Shown here: piece after piece, positions 25,769 through 36,109 of the stretch | Layout of the letters: every line of letters starts with the position of its first letter | Numbering within the stretch: the stretch's first letter is position 1 | Source: Paenibacillus sp. Soil522 | Lineage (GTDB): Bacteria > Bacillota > Bacilli > Paenibacillales > Paenibacillaceae | Direction of reading: 5' to 3' | DNA length: 64,000 nt | Assembly: GCF_001428245.1 (NCBI RefSeq) | Contig: NZ_LMRV01000110.1 | Coordinates: forward strand, 27,313 to 91,312 | Made by a program: the position numbers and the translations under genes | Notes under the pieces: model-generated | The model's database searches: none | What the model was told of the DNA's origin: nothing | The model's input: the letters and a program-made list of their open reading frames with translations, nothing else

Positions 25769-26953
25769 ATGAAAACATGGTCTATGAGTGAGCTAATCTC
25801 GCCGATGGTGCAGCAAATTCCGCCTTCGGGCATTCGCAAGTTTTTCAGCATGGCGGAAGGAAATAAAGACATTATATCGCTCGGCGTCGGGGAGCCTGAT
25901 TTCGTAACGCCGGAGCGGGTTAGGGCTGCCTGCGTGCGGGCATTGGAGCTCGGAAGAACATCTTATACGCCAAACGCGGGGCTTCTGGAGCTTAGAGAAG
26001 AGATCGCCAGCTATTTATATAATGGCTTTCAAGTGAAATACGAGCCTGCGAATGAAATAATCGTTACGGTAGGAGGCAGCGAGGCGATTGATCTTGCGCT
26101 GCGGGCATTAATTGCGCCAGGCGATGAAATCGTTGTGCACGTTCCCAATTATATTGCGTACTCGCCGATTGCGCAGCTGAACGGCGGAAAGGTCGTCCAG
26201 GTCGAAACGTATGCGAAGGATCATTTTAAGCTGACGGCTGAGGCTTTGAAGGCTGCGCTTACGTCCTGCTCTAAGGTGCTTATTATTAACTATCCGAACA
26301 ATCCGACAGGCGGCATCATGACGTATGAAGATTGGCTGCCGATCCTTAAGGTCGTGGAAGAGCATAACCTTATCGTCATATCGGATGAGATTTATGCGGA
26401 GCTCACCTACGATGAGAAGCATGTGAGCTTTGCCTCGCTGCCGGGGATGAAGGAGAGAACGCTGCTTATCAGCGGATTTTCCAAAGCGTTTGCGATGACA
26501 GGCTGGAGAATCGGCTATGCTTGCGGCAATCATGAGCTGATTGCCGCGATGCTGAAAATTCATCAATATACCGTGATGTGCGCTCCGATCATTGGTCAAG
26601 TCGCGGCGATTGAATCATTGCGGAACGGCTTAGAGGATAAGGACATGATGATCGAGTCGTATGCTCAGCGCAGGCGGATGTTTGTGAAGGGCTTGAGGGA
26701 AATCGGCCTGCCCTGCCACGAGCCGCGGGGGGCGTTTTACGCATTTCCGTCAATTGCGCATACGGGACTCGATTCAGACGCTTTTGCGCAAAAGCTGTTG
26801 ATGGATGCAGGGGTGGCTGCCGTTCCGGGACATGTTTTTGGCCTTGGCGGGGAAGGGTTCATCCGCTGCTCCTACGCATCCTCCGTACCCAGGCTCACCG
26901 AAGCGCTGGATCGTATCGACCGCTGCTTGAGGGCTTCCGGCCTTTCAGGGTAA
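25769..26953 (+). CDS. PLP-dependent class I/II aminotransferase under T-box control
   Basis: Fold-type I aminotransferase of 394 residues. Substrate loop ISLGVGEPDFVTPERV, Asn in NYPNNPTGGIM, Asp-Tyr pair VISDEIYAELTY, the PLP lysine K239 in SGFSKAFAMTGWRIGYA, and the terminal Arg in FIRCSYASS. It resembles the aspartate/alanine aminotransferase group (PatA/AlaT-like). AGGAGG is 8 bases upstream of the ATG at 25769; an in-frame earlier start lies inside the T-box terminator. Leader control by an apparent alanine specifier suggests a role in making alanine from pyruvate, which is inference. Confidence 0.9.
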   Translation: MKTWSMSELISPMVQQIPPSGIRKFFSMAEGNKDIISLGVGEPDFVTPERVRAACVRALELGRTSYTPNAGLLELREEIASYLYNGFQVKYEPANEIIVTVGGSEAIDLALRALIAPGDEIVVHVPNYIAYSPIAQLNGGKVVQVETYAKDHFKLTAEALKAALTSCSKVLIINYPNNPTGGIMTYEDWLPILKVVEEHNLIVISDEIYAELTYDEKHVSFASLPGMKERTLLISGFSKAFAMTGWRIGYACGNHELIAAMLKIHQYTVMCAPIIGQVAAIESLRNGLEDKDMMIESYAQRRRMFVKGLREIGLPCHEPRGAFYAFPSIAHTGLDSDAFAQKLLMDAGVAAVPGHVFGLGGEGFIRCSYASSVPRLTEALDRIDRCLRASGLSG

Positions 26954-27063
26954 TTTAGGGTTATCGCCCATAAAAAACAAATTTTCAATATATGGTCCGA
27001 GTGTCATGAGTACTAACGGTTCATTTACGGATATATCCATTTCAATAAGGAAACATGATCCTT

Positions 27064-28655
<1,592 letters not shown>

Positions 28656-28708
28656 ACGGACTCTGAAAACGGCATTCTGCGGTTGAATGTACAAATATAT
28701 TTCAGCTT

Positions 28709-28742
28709 AAAGCTCACCTCTACAATAAGGAGAGCTTTTTTC
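28709..28742 (+). terminator. Terminator after the levanase pseudogene
   Basis: AAAGCTCaCCT pairs with AGGaGAGCTTT, followed by a T-run, about 55 bases after the stop. Confidence 0.7.
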
Positions 28743-28823
28743 GTTCATCACAGTAACAATCCGCTGCTAATTATGTTATTTTTTAATGGAATGATATGAA
28801 TTCATATAGAAGAGGGAGCGAAT

Positions 28824-29150
28824 ATGATGTCGGCGCAATCGAAAGATTGGATTTTGCATTCGGTTATTTTTAGCTTGAAGCATGAGCGGGGTTCGGAGGC
28901 GGAGCGTCAATTTTTGGCGGATGGTAAGCGCATTCTTACATCTATTCCAACCGTAACGAACTTTCAAGTTTATAAGCAAGTCAGCGCAAAAAATGAGTTT
29001 CACCACGGCTTCTCCATGGAGTTTGCGAATCAAGCCGATTACGACGTGTATAACGAGCATCCGCTTCATGTGCAATTTGTGAATGAGCGATGGGTGATGG
29101 AAGTCGAAAATTTTCTTGAAATCGATTACGCGAAGCAGAACAACGATTGA
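28824..29150 (+). CDS. Dabb family (stress-responsive A/B barrel) protein
   Basis: Small dimeric alpha-beta barrel protein of 108 residues. The family pattern is clear: ILHSVIFSLKHERGSEAERQFLADGKRIL for the first strand and helix, IPTVTNFQVYKQVSAKNEFHHGFSMEFANQADYDVYNEHPLHVQFV for the core, including the conserved His-Pro in the YNEHPLH turn. GAGGGAG lies just before the ATG. Such proteins act in stress response or small-molecule chemistry; no specific reaction is assigned. It is followed, 86 bases on, by the aldolase gene, possibly co-transcribed. Confidence 0.85.
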   Translation: MMSAQSKDWILHSVIFSLKHERGSEAERQFLADGKRILTSIPTVTNFQVYKQVSAKNEFHHGFSMEFANQADYDVYNEHPLHVQFVNERWVMEVENFLEIDYAKQNND

Positions 29151-29236
29151 AGATTTGTGCGAAACGGCATATAATAAGCGGTATAGATAGAACATTTTCG
29201 AACAAATATGAACAAAATGGGAAGAGGGACTAACGG

Positions 29237-29905
29237 ATGAAAAAGCTTAAGGTGCTGCAGCAGCTGACGGATGCCGGCGTTGTGGCTGTACTGCGCGCAG
29301 ACTCGCCAGAGGAAGTTGCGGAAATGTCGCGCCGCGCGATCAAAGGCGGAATCAAAGCGATTGAAATTACGATGACGGTACCCTTCGCGCTTCGCGCGAT
29401 CGAACAATTATCGAAGGAATATTCAAGCTCCGTATCACCCGATGCGGATAACTTTGCCATTATCGGCGTAGGCACTGTGCTTGATCCGGAAACGGCGCGC
29501 GCAGCTATTTTGGCCGGGGCTGAATATGTCGTTTCTCCTGCTCTTAACCCGGATACAATCAAGCTTTGCAATCGATATGCGATTCCGGTTTTGCCGGGCA
29601 CGATGACGATTCACGAAATTCAAACCGCATTAGAGCTTGGTGTTGATATCGTGAAGCTATTCCCGGGCAACCTGTACTCTCCGAGCGTGATTCCTTCTAT
29701 CAAAGGACCGCTGCCTCAGGCAAACGTTATGCCGACCGGGGGCGTATCGCTCGACAATTTGAAGGATTGGATCAAGGCGGGCGCAGTAGCGGTCGGCATT
29801 GGCTCCGATCTGACGAAGGATGCCGTGAAAACCGGCGACTTCTCGCTTATTGAGAAAAAGGCGGCTGCCTATATCGCAGCTTACCGCGAAGCGAAAGGGC
29901 TTTAG
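29237..29905 (+). CDS. eda: 2-dehydro-3-deoxyphosphogluconate (KDPG/KHG) aldolase
   Basis: Cytoplasmic class I aldolase of 222 residues that splits KDPG into pyruvate and glyceraldehyde 3-phosphate (Entner-Doudoroff and uronate pathways). Visible features: VVAVLRADSPEEV at the N-terminus, the catalytic Glu in KAIEITMTVPFAL, GVGTVLDPETARAAILAGAEYVVSPAL, PVLPGTMTIHEI, the Schiff-base Lys in GVDIVKLFPGN, and the phosphate loop VMPTGGVSLDN with VGIGSDL. GGAAGAGGGA precedes the ATG. No partner kinase or dehydratase is beside it, so the pathway context is unknown. Confidence 0.95.
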   Translation: MKKLKVLQQLTDAGVVAVLRADSPEEVAEMSRRAIKGGIKAIEITMTVPFALRAIEQLSKEYSSSVSPDADNFAIIGVGTVLDPETARAAILAGAEYVVSPALNPDTIKLCNRYAIPVLPGTMTIHEIQTALELGVDIVKLFPGNLYSPSVIPSIKGPLPQANVMPTGGVSLDNLKDWIKAGAVAVGIGSDLTKDAVKTGDFSLIEKKAAAYIAAYREAKGL

Positions 29906-29909
29906 CATG

Positions 29910-29950
29910 AAACCCTGATGGAGGGGAATAGCCTCTGTCAGGGTTTTTTT
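29910..29950 (+). terminator. Terminator of eda
   Basis: AAACCCTGA (29910-29918) pairs with TCAGGGTTT (29938-29946), reinforced by inner GAGG/CCTC, followed by more T. Confidence 0.9.
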
Positions 29951-30018
29951 AAGGATTTTTTAAGGATATTAACTATTTTGCAAGCGTTCTTAAATGAGAT
30001 GAGGGGGATTTTCAGCCA

Positions 30019-30894
30019 ATGATTAAACGTGAACAAATCCGAATTCGTGATCCATATATATTTGTAGATGAGCAAGCGAAATGTTATTACCTTTACGGGA
30101 CAACCGATCATAATGTATGGTCTGGTCCGGGGACAGGCTTCGATACGTACCGGAGCACGGATCTGGAACAATGGGACGGACCTTACCCTGCCTTCAGACC
30201 GGAGCCGGGCTTTTGGGCGGATCATCACTTCTGGGCGCCTGAGGTGTATTTTTATAAAGACAGTTACTATATGTTCGCCTCCTTTAAGTCGGACGACAAG
30301 CGCCGGGCGACGCAAATTTTAAAAGCAGACAGCCCGCTTGGTCCCTTTAAGCCGCATGGCAGCAAGCCGATTACGCCAGCCGATTGGGAATGTCTTGACG
30401 GAACGCTGCATATCGAAGAGGACGGAACGCCGTGGATGGTATTTTGCCATGAGTGGGTACAAGTAAAGGATGGAAAAATGTGCGCGGTTCCGTTGAACCC
30501 AGACCTCAGCGAAGCTGGAGGGGAGCCGGTTACGCTCTTCTCCGCTTCGGAAGCGCCTTGGGCCGCAGCTGGCGGGGACGAGAAAGAGGTATACGTAACA
30601 GACGGTCCATTCCTGTTCAGAAATCAGGAGGGCGAGCTGCTCATGCTGTGGTCAAGCGGCTCGAAGAACGGCTATGCAATCGGGATTGCGCGTTCGGAGA
30701 CCGGTAAAGTCGCAGGGCCGTGGAAGCAGGATAAGGAGACGCTGTTCCCTGAGGAAGGCGGACATGGGATGCTGTTCCGATCGCTGGAGGGGCGGCTTAT
30801 GCTGGCGATGCATGCGCCAAACAATCAGCCGGACGAGCGGGCCGTTTTCATTGAGGTAGAAGAGAAGGACGGTACGCTGCGGAGAAAGGCTTAA
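30019..30894 (+). CDS. GH43-family glycoside hydrolase, cytoplasmic
   Basis: Five-bladed propeller glycosidase, 291 residues, no signal peptide. The catalytic base Asp lies in RIRDPYIF, the pKa-tuning Asp in CLDGTLHIEEDGTPWMVF, and the position where the acid Glu is expected reads VTDGPFLF, with Asp in place of the usual Glu of EGP. GAGGGGGA precedes the ATG. GH43 enzymes mostly cleave alpha-L-arabinofuranosides or beta-xylosides; the cytoplasmic location suits hydrolysis of imported oligosaccharides. The substituted acid residue makes activity or subfamily uncertain. A weak hairpin TAACGGAC/GTCCGTTA follows the stop. Confidence 0.85.
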   Translation: MIKREQIRIRDPYIFVDEQAKCYYLYGTTDHNVWSGPGTGFDTYRSTDLEQWDGPYPAFRPEPGFWADHHFWAPEVYFYKDSYYMFASFKSDDKRRATQILKADSPLGPFKPHGSKPITPADWECLDGTLHIEEDGTPWMVFCHEWVQVKDGKMCAVPLNPDLSEAGGEPVTLFSASEAPWAAAGGDEKEVYVTDGPFLFRNQEGELLMLWSSGSKNGYAIGIARSETGKVAGPWKQDKETLFPEEGGHGMLFRSLEGRLMLAMHAPNNQPDERAVFIEVEEKDGTLRRKA

Positions 30895-31077
30895 CGGACG
30901 CTTGTCCGTTATAGCCGGATATGGAGAGCGGAATAAATTATCGCTGCCGATTTATGCATCATTGCTTGATTCTGGGCGGGAATAGCGTTATAACAGAAAC
31001 AGGGTCATGAAGAGACAATCAAGAACAATCAAGGTTATGAAGAGACAAACCAATTGATTAAAGGAGTCGTTCAATTA

Positions 31078-32463
31078 ATGGATTATCGGATTGAGAAGGA
31101 CACGATGGGTGAAATTCAAGTTCCTGCAGACAAGCTGTGGGGAGCGCAAACGCAACGAAGCCTGCAAAACTTTAAAATCAGCGGCGAGCGCATGCCGATA
31201 GAAGTCGTATATGCAATGGCTTATATCAAAAAAGCAGCAGCGCAAGCCAACGAGAAGCTCGGCGTTTTGGATGCGGCTAAATCTGCGATCATCGGCGAAG
31301 CGGTAGACGAGATCGTTGCCGGCAAATGGGATGACCACTTCCCGCTCGTCGTATGGCAAACGGGCAGCGGTACGCAAACGAACATGAACGTTAACGAGGT
31401 CATCGCAAACCGGGCGAACAGCTTGCTTGCTGAACGCGGAAGCGATGTGCGCATCCACCCGAACGATGATGTCAACCGCTCGCAAAGCTCGAACGATACT
31501 TTCCCGGCAGCCATGCACATCGCAGGCGTTATCGCGCTTGAGGATCGTTTGCTTCCGTCGCTTGACCTGCTTAACGGTACGCTTCGCGCGAAAGCGGAGA
31601 AGTTCAACGATATCGTAAAAATCGGCCGTACACATCTTCAAGACGCTACGCCAATTACGCTCGGTCAAGAAATTAGCGGTTGGTACTCTATGCTGGACAG
31701 AACGCGCGCCATGCTTGTTCAAAGCGTGGAAACGATGCGCGACCTGGCGCTTGGCGGTACAGCGGTTGGTACAGGCCTTAACGCTCATCCTGACTTTGCA
31801 GTTGCGGTAGCGGAGGAAGTAACGTCGCTTACGGGCAAAACCTTCGTGACGGCAGAGAACAAATTCCATTCGCTGACAAGCCATGATCAAATCGTGTACA
31901 CGCATGGCGCGGTAAAAGCGCTTGCGGCTGATTTGATGAAAATCGCCAACGACGTAAGATGGCTGGCAAGCGGTCCGCGCTGCGGCATCGGCGAAATTTC
32001 GATTCCGGAGAATGAGCCGGGCAGCTCGATCATGCCGGGTAAAGTAAATCCGACGCAAAGCGAAGCTTTGACGATGGCGGTATGCCAAGTCATCGGTAAT
32101 GACACAGCCATTTCAATGGCGGCGAGCCAAGGCAACTTTGAGCTCAACGTGTTCAAGCCAGTAATCATTTATAACTTCCTGCAATCGATCGCGCTGCTTG
32201 CTGACGGCATGGTATCGTTCAATGACAATTGTGCGGTCGGCATTGAGCCGAACGAAGCGGCAATCAAGCGCAATCTTGATCAATCGCTCATGCTCGTTAC
32301 GGCGCTTAACCCGCATATCGGCTACGAGAATGCGGCTGCGATTGCGAAAAATGCACACAAAAAAGGACTTACGCTGAAGGAGTCGGCTATCGCGAGCGGC
32401 TTGCTGACGTCCGAGCAGTTCGACGAGTTTGTCCGTCCGGAGAACATGATCGGAAAACATTAA
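31078..32463 (+). CDS. fumC: Class II fumarate hydratase
   Basis: TCA-cycle enzyme converting fumarate and malate, 461 residues, homotetramer in the cytoplasm. Class II motifs: [41 protein letters not shown], and the family signature [15 protein letters not shown] near residue 315, plus the catalytic His region in [14 protein letters not shown] is 13 bases before the ATG at 31078; a TTG further upstream overlaps that site and is not used. The length is exactly that of bacterial FumC. A short repeated stretch (ATGAAGAGACAA) occurs twice just upstream. Confidence 0.97.
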   Translation: MDYRIEKDTMGEIQVPADKLWGAQTQRSLQNFKISGERMPIEVVYAMAYIKKAAAQANEKLGVLDAAKSAIIGEAVDEIVAGKWDDHFPLVVWQTGSGTQTNMNVNEVIANRANSLLAERGSDVRIHPNDDVNRSQSSNDTFPAAMHIAGVIALEDRLLPSLDLLNGTLRAKAEKFNDIVKIGRTHLQDATPITLGQEISGWYSMLDRTRAMLVQSVETMRDLALGGTAVGTGLNAHPDFAVAVAEEVTSLTGKTFVTAENKFHSLTSHDQIVYTHGAVKALAADLMKIANDVRWLASGPRCGIGEISIPENEPGSSIMPGKVNPTQSEALTMAVCQVIGNDTAISMAASQGNFELNVFKPVIIYNFLQSIALLADGMVSFNDNCAVGIEPNEAAIKRNLDQSLMLVTALNPHIGYENAAAIAKNAHKKGLTLKESAIASGLLTSEQFDEFVRPENMIGKH

Positions 32464-32482
32464 TCAACAGATGAAGCATACA

Positions 32483-32528
32483 AAGGGCCGGCGCCTGTCA
32501 TGTCATGACGTAGCGCCGGTCCTTTTTT
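32483..32528 (+). terminator. Terminator of fumC
   Basis: AAGGGCCGGCGC (32483-32494) pairs with GCGCCGGTCCTT (32513-32524), followed by TTTT. Confidence 0.9.
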
Positions 32529-32632
32529 CTGCTTTTCAAGACATGCGTATGCTCACAAGTGCTGCGAATTTTATGGTATGATACGAGAGGCTGCCTATGC
32601 AGCTATACTATTCGAAAAAGTAGGTTTTCCTT

Positions 32633-34564
32633 ATGCATTTATTGTCTGTAGAACATATAACAAAGAGCTATGGCGAGAAGCTGTTGTTCGAAAATGTAAC
32701 ATTCGGCGTAGAGGATGGCGATAAAATCGGCATCATAGGCGTGAACGGTACGGGGAAGTCGACCTTCCTTAAGGTTATTGCCGGCTTGGAGCCGGCCGAC
32801 TCAGGCACCATATCGATCGGCAACCGGGTAACCGTAAGAATGCTGGCGCAGGATCCGGCGTTCGCTCCGGACGAAACAGCGCTGGAGCATGTGCTTGGCG
32901 GAGATTCGCCGCAGCTGAGAGCCGTCCAGGCTTATGCGTCGGCAATGGCAGCGATTGAATTGAAGCCGAGCGACGAAGCGCTGCAGGAGCAGCTGATCAA
33001 GGCGAATCAGCTTATGGATGAGCTGGATGCGTGGCAGCTGGAGAGCGACGCTAAGATGGCGCTATCCAAGCTCGGCATTCATGATTTTGAGGCGAAGGTT
33101 GAGACGTTTTCGGGCGGTCAGCGCAAGCGGGTCGCCATGGCGGCGGCGCTCTTGCTTCCGTCCGATGTGCTTATTCTCGATGAGCCTACGAACCATATCG
33201 ATAATGATTCGGTAGCCTGGCTGGAAGGCATGCTGCAAAAGCGCAGAGGCGCGCTTCTCATGATTACGCATGACCGCTATTTCCTGGATCGTGTCAGTAA
33301 TCGTGTAATCGAGCTTGATAAGGGCCAAGCCCATTTCTATCAAGCGAACTACAGCCGGTTTCTTGAGCTGAAGCTGGAACGGGAAGAACGTGAAGCGGCA
33401 ACGGAGTCGAAGCGGCAGAACCTGCTGCGTAATGAGCTCGCTTGGATTAGGCGCGGCGCAAAGGCGAGAACGACGAAGCAAAAGGCGCGTATCGACCGGT
33501 TCGAGGCGCTGAAGACGGATGCGCCGAAGCAAGCGGGCGGCAAGATGGACGTGTCGGTTGCGTCAACCAGACTGGGACGGAAAATCGTTGAGATCGAAGA
33601 GGTGACGAAACGGTTCGGCGATCGGACGCTTATTCGTGATTTTAGCTATATCGCTGTTCCTGAGGACCGGGTCGGAATCGTTGGACGCAACGGAAGCGGG
33701 AAGTCAACGCTGCTGAAGCTCATAACCGGACAATTGCTGCCGGATGAAGGAACGGTCGAGCTGGGCGCTACCGTTAAGCTGGGATGGTTCTCGCAGGAGC
33801 ATGAGGATATGGACCAATCGCTGCGCGTCATTGAATACATTCGCGAGGGCGCCGAGCAGGTGAAGACGGCGGACGGTTCGACGATTTCGGCAGGTCAAAT
33901 GCTGGAGCGCTTCTTGTTCTCGCCGACGATGCAGTGGACCCCGATATCGAAGCTGTCCGGCGGCGAGAAGCGCCGTCTGCAGCTATTGCGCGTGTTAATG
34001 AACGCGCCGAATGTGCTGCTGCTGGATGAGCCGACAAATGACTTGGATATATCGACCTTGACGGTGCTGGAGGATTATTTGGACGATTTTCCGGGCGTCG
34101 TGTTCGTCGTCTCTCATGACCGCTACTTCTTAGACCGTACGGTTGATAAAATCGTCGCATTCGAAGGTGACGGCGTCATTACTCATCACACGGGCAACTA
34201 TTCGGACTATCAGGCTTTTGTCGAGAAGCAGGGAGCCGCGGCGCCAGCTGCATCGAAGCCGAAGCCGGCAGAAATTGCCGATTCAAGCAGCGCGGCTGAG
34301 CCCGCGAAAGCGGCGGGCAAAGAGCGCGCGCTCAAAATGTCCTACAAGGAGCAAAAGGACTTCGAGCAAATCGATGGCTGGATCGCGGATGCGGAAACGG
34401 AAATTAACGGGATTGCAGTGCGCATGGAGGAGGCAAGCAGCGACTCCGCGCGGCTGCAGGAGCTAATGGCGAAGCAGCAGCAGCTTGAAGAGAAGCTGGA
34501 GCAGCTGATGGACCGCTGGGCGGAGCTGAATGAACTGGCAGAGCGGATCGCGGCTCAGAAGTAA
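32633..34564 (+). CDS. ABC-F family ATPase (Uup-like)
   Basis: Cytoplasmic duplicated ABC ATPase without membrane domains, 643 residues. First Walker A GVNGTGKSTFLKV, signature FSGGQRKRVAMA, Walker B VLILDEPTNHID; the inter-domain arm (about 240-300, rich in Arg/Lys); second Walker A GRNGSGKSTLLKL, signature LSGGEKRRLQLL, Walker B VLLLDEPTNDLDI. The C-terminal coiled coil (about 560-643, KEQKDFEQIDGWIADAETEI...) is typical of the Uup subgroup. ABC-F proteins act on ribosomes in translation or antibiotic protection. The Uup assignment rests on the C-terminal domain. It is a single gene. Confidence 0.9.
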   Translation: MHLLSVEHITKSYGEKLLFENVTFGVEDGDKIGIIGVNGTGKSTFLKVIAGLEPADSGTISIGNRVTVRMLAQDPAFAPDETALEHVLGGDSPQLRAVQAYASAMAAIELKPSDEALQEQLIKANQLMDELDAWQLESDAKMALSKLGIHDFEAKVETFSGGQRKRVAMAAALLLPSDVLILDEPTNHIDNDSVAWLEGMLQKRRGALLMITHDRYFLDRVSNRVIELDKGQAHFYQANYSRFLELKLEREEREAATESKRQNLLRNELAWIRRGAKARTTKQKARIDRFEALKTDAPKQAGGKMDVSVASTRLGRKIVEIEEVTKRFGDRTLIRDFSYIAVPEDRVGIVGRNGSGKSTLLKLITGQLLPDEGTVELGATVKLGWFSQEHEDMDQSLRVIEYIREGAEQVKTADGSTISAGQMLERFLFSPTMQWTPISKLSGGEKRRLQLLRVLMNAPNVLLLDEPTNDLDISTLTVLEDYLDDFPGVVFVVSHDRYFLDRTVDKIVAFEGDGVITHHTGNYSDYQAFVEKQGAAAPAASKPKPAEIADSSSAAEPAKAAGKERALKMSYKEQKDFEQIDGWIADAETEINGIAVRMEEASSDSARLQELMAKQQQLEEKLEQLMDRWAELNELAERIAAQK

Positions 34565-34628
34565 GATGGAGACCGTTAATAGCAAGAACAATTAATAGGA
34601 TAAAACAAGCTGGAAGGCGGGATTGTTT

Positions 34629-35261
34629 ATGAGCGCTAACGGGATTCGCAATATTTATTGTATTGGCCGCAACTACCGGCTTCACGCTTTGGAGCTCGGT
34701 AACGAGGTGGCTGAGAAGCCGCTCGTATTCACGAAGCCGTCTCACGCCGTTGTTCCGATGAACGGAAATGTCGTCGAGCTGCCGGGAAATGCGGGCGAGG
34801 TGCATTTTGAGCTGGAAATCGTGCTGAGAATCGGCCGGGCTTATGAGCCGGGCATCGATACGGAGCAATGCATCGACGGCATGGCGCTTGGCCTTGACTT
34901 AACGCTTCGCGACGTCCAGTCCAAGCTGAAGGCGAAGGGGCTGCCATGGCTTGCCGCCAAAGGTTTTAAAGGCTCTGCCCCGCTGGGCGAATGGCTGCCT
35001 TATCCGGGCGCGGCGGCGCTTGCGGAGTACGAATTCGTGCTTTTGCGGAACGGAGAAGAAGCGCAGCGCGGACAGGCAAGCGACATGCTGTTCCATGTAT
35101 CTGAGCTTATCAGGTATGTAGGAGAGCACTACGGACTTGGCGCAGGCGACATTCTGTATACGGGAACGCCGGCAGGTGTAGCTGCTTTGCGGGACGGCGA
35201 TCAGCTGCAAGCGCTATGGGCGGGAAATAAGGTTGGCAGCTGCAGCGTGAAGCTTATTTAA
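34629..35261 (+). CDS. Fumarylacetoacetate hydrolase (FAH) family protein
   Basis: Predicted metal-dependent hydrolase, isomerase or decarboxylase of 210 residues. Pattern: IYCIGRNYRLHALELGNE, PLVFTKPSHAVVP, metal ligands in VHFELEIVLRIGRA (the E.E pair), GLDLTLRDVQSKLKAKGLPWLAAKGFKGSAPLGEW, and the closing LYTGTPAGVAALRDGDQL. This set is typical of the FAH superfamily (YcgM, HpcE and others). The ATG at 34629 is preceded by GGAAGGCGGGA; a TTG two codons earlier is less likely. No catabolic operon surrounds it, so the substrate is unknown. Confidence 0.88.
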   Translation: MSANGIRNIYCIGRNYRLHALELGNEVAEKPLVFTKPSHAVVPMNGNVVELPGNAGEVHFELEIVLRIGRAYEPGIDTEQCIDGMALGLDLTLRDVQSKLKAKGLPWLAAKGFKGSAPLGEWLPYPGAAALAEYEFVLLRNGEEAQRGQASDMLFHVSELIRYVGEHYGLGAGDILYTGTPAGVAALRDGDQLQALWAGNKVGSCSVKLI

Positions 35262-35336
35262 GATAAGCCGTTAGTGCTTGGCTTTGCTGCTAAGGCAACG
35301 TTTTTTATGGAAATAGCACGAAAGGTTTGGCAGCTG

Positions 35337-35370
35337 CAGTTCTTCCCTACTTGGAAGAACTGTTTTTTTA
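35337..35370 (+). terminator. Strong terminator just upstream of the response-regulator gene
   Basis: Perfect CAGTTCTTCC (35337-35346) / GGAAGAACTG (35354-35363) with seven T. It is 31 bases before the response-regulator ATG, so it either ends the FAH transcript or acts as an attenuator of the next operon. Confidence 0.85.
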
Positions 35371-35401
35371 TGTAACAATTTACTTATGGGAGAGTGAGTG
35401 G

Positions 35402-36109
35402 ATGTTGAAAATCGTATGGATCGAGGATGAGCAACAGCTGCTTCGGGAATGTGCTGATTTTTTGAGTAAGGAATCGGTGGAAGTGCATGGCGCTTCTACT
35501 TTATCCGAAGCGGAGCTGCTCATTTCACAGGTGCATCCGGATCTGCTGCTGGTCGATTGGATGCTTCCCGGCGGAGCGAGCGGAATAGAGATTTGCAAGC
35601 GGAATGAGCGGGATTGGCAGCTGCCCTTCATTATGGTGACGGCGAAGGGCGATGAATTCGACAAGGTGCTGGCGCTGGAGCTTGGCGCGGATGATTATTT
35701 GACGAAGCCGTTCGGGCTGCGGGAATTAAGCGCGCGGATAAAAGCGGTTATGCGCAGAGCGAACAAGCCGGAGGAAGCGGGACAGCCTTCGCAGAACGAA
35801 TCGGTTATTCATAGAGGACCGCTCATGCTCGATCAGCTGCGCTTCGCGGCTGTGCTGGATGAGCGTAGACTTGACCTGACCCGTACGGAATTTTTGCTGC
35901 TGTGGAAGCTGGCGGCGTATCCGGGGAGGGTATTCACACGCACGCATTTGATGGATAAGGCGCTTGGCGACGGATTTCTGGGCTATGAGCGAACGCTGGA
36001 TTCCCATATTCGCAACTTGCGGCGCAAGCTGGAGGCCGGGGATGAGAAGCTGGAGCTTATTCAAACCGTATACGGAGTTGGCTATCGCTTTACGGAGGAA
36101 ATCAAGTGA
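35402..36109 (+). CDS. OmpR/PhoB-family response regulator
   Basis: Two-component transcription factor of 235 residues. Receiver domain 1-120: acidic pair WIEDEQQ, phospho-acceptor D52 in LLLVDWMLPGG, Thr/Ser in MVTAKGDEFDKV, Lys in LTKPFGLRELSARI. The C-terminal winged helix has TRTEFLLLWKLAAYPGRVFTRTHLMDKALG and RTLDSHIRNLRRKLEAGDEKLELIQTVYGVGYRF. The ATG at 35402 follows GGGAGAGTGAG; upstream in-frame starts fall in the terminator. Its stop overlaps the kinase GTG start, so kinase and regulator are a coupled pair. Confidence 0.95.
   Translation: MLKIVWIEDEQQLLRECADFLSKESVEVHGASTLSEAELLISQVHPDLLLVDWMLPGGASGIEICKRNERDWQLPFIMVTAKGDEFDKVLALELGADDYLTKPFGLRELSARIKAVMRRANKPEEAGQPSQNESVIHRGPLMLDQLRFAAVLDERRLDLTRTEFLLLWKLAAYPGRVFTRTHLMDKALGDGFLGYERTLDSHIRNLRRKLEAGDEKLELIQTVYGVGYRFTEEIK

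Noticed and set aside
31000-31050. Short repeat ATGAAGAGACAA occurring twice before fumC
   Set aside because: Only two copies with different spacers; no link to a known regulator, so not reported as an operator.
31075-32088. A 337-codon open frame on the minus strand across fumC
   Set aside because: It is antisense to an unmistakable fumC with perfect motifs; the translation is Arg/His/Cys-rich, without ribosome site or known domain, as expected for an antisense shadow in GC-rich coding DNA.
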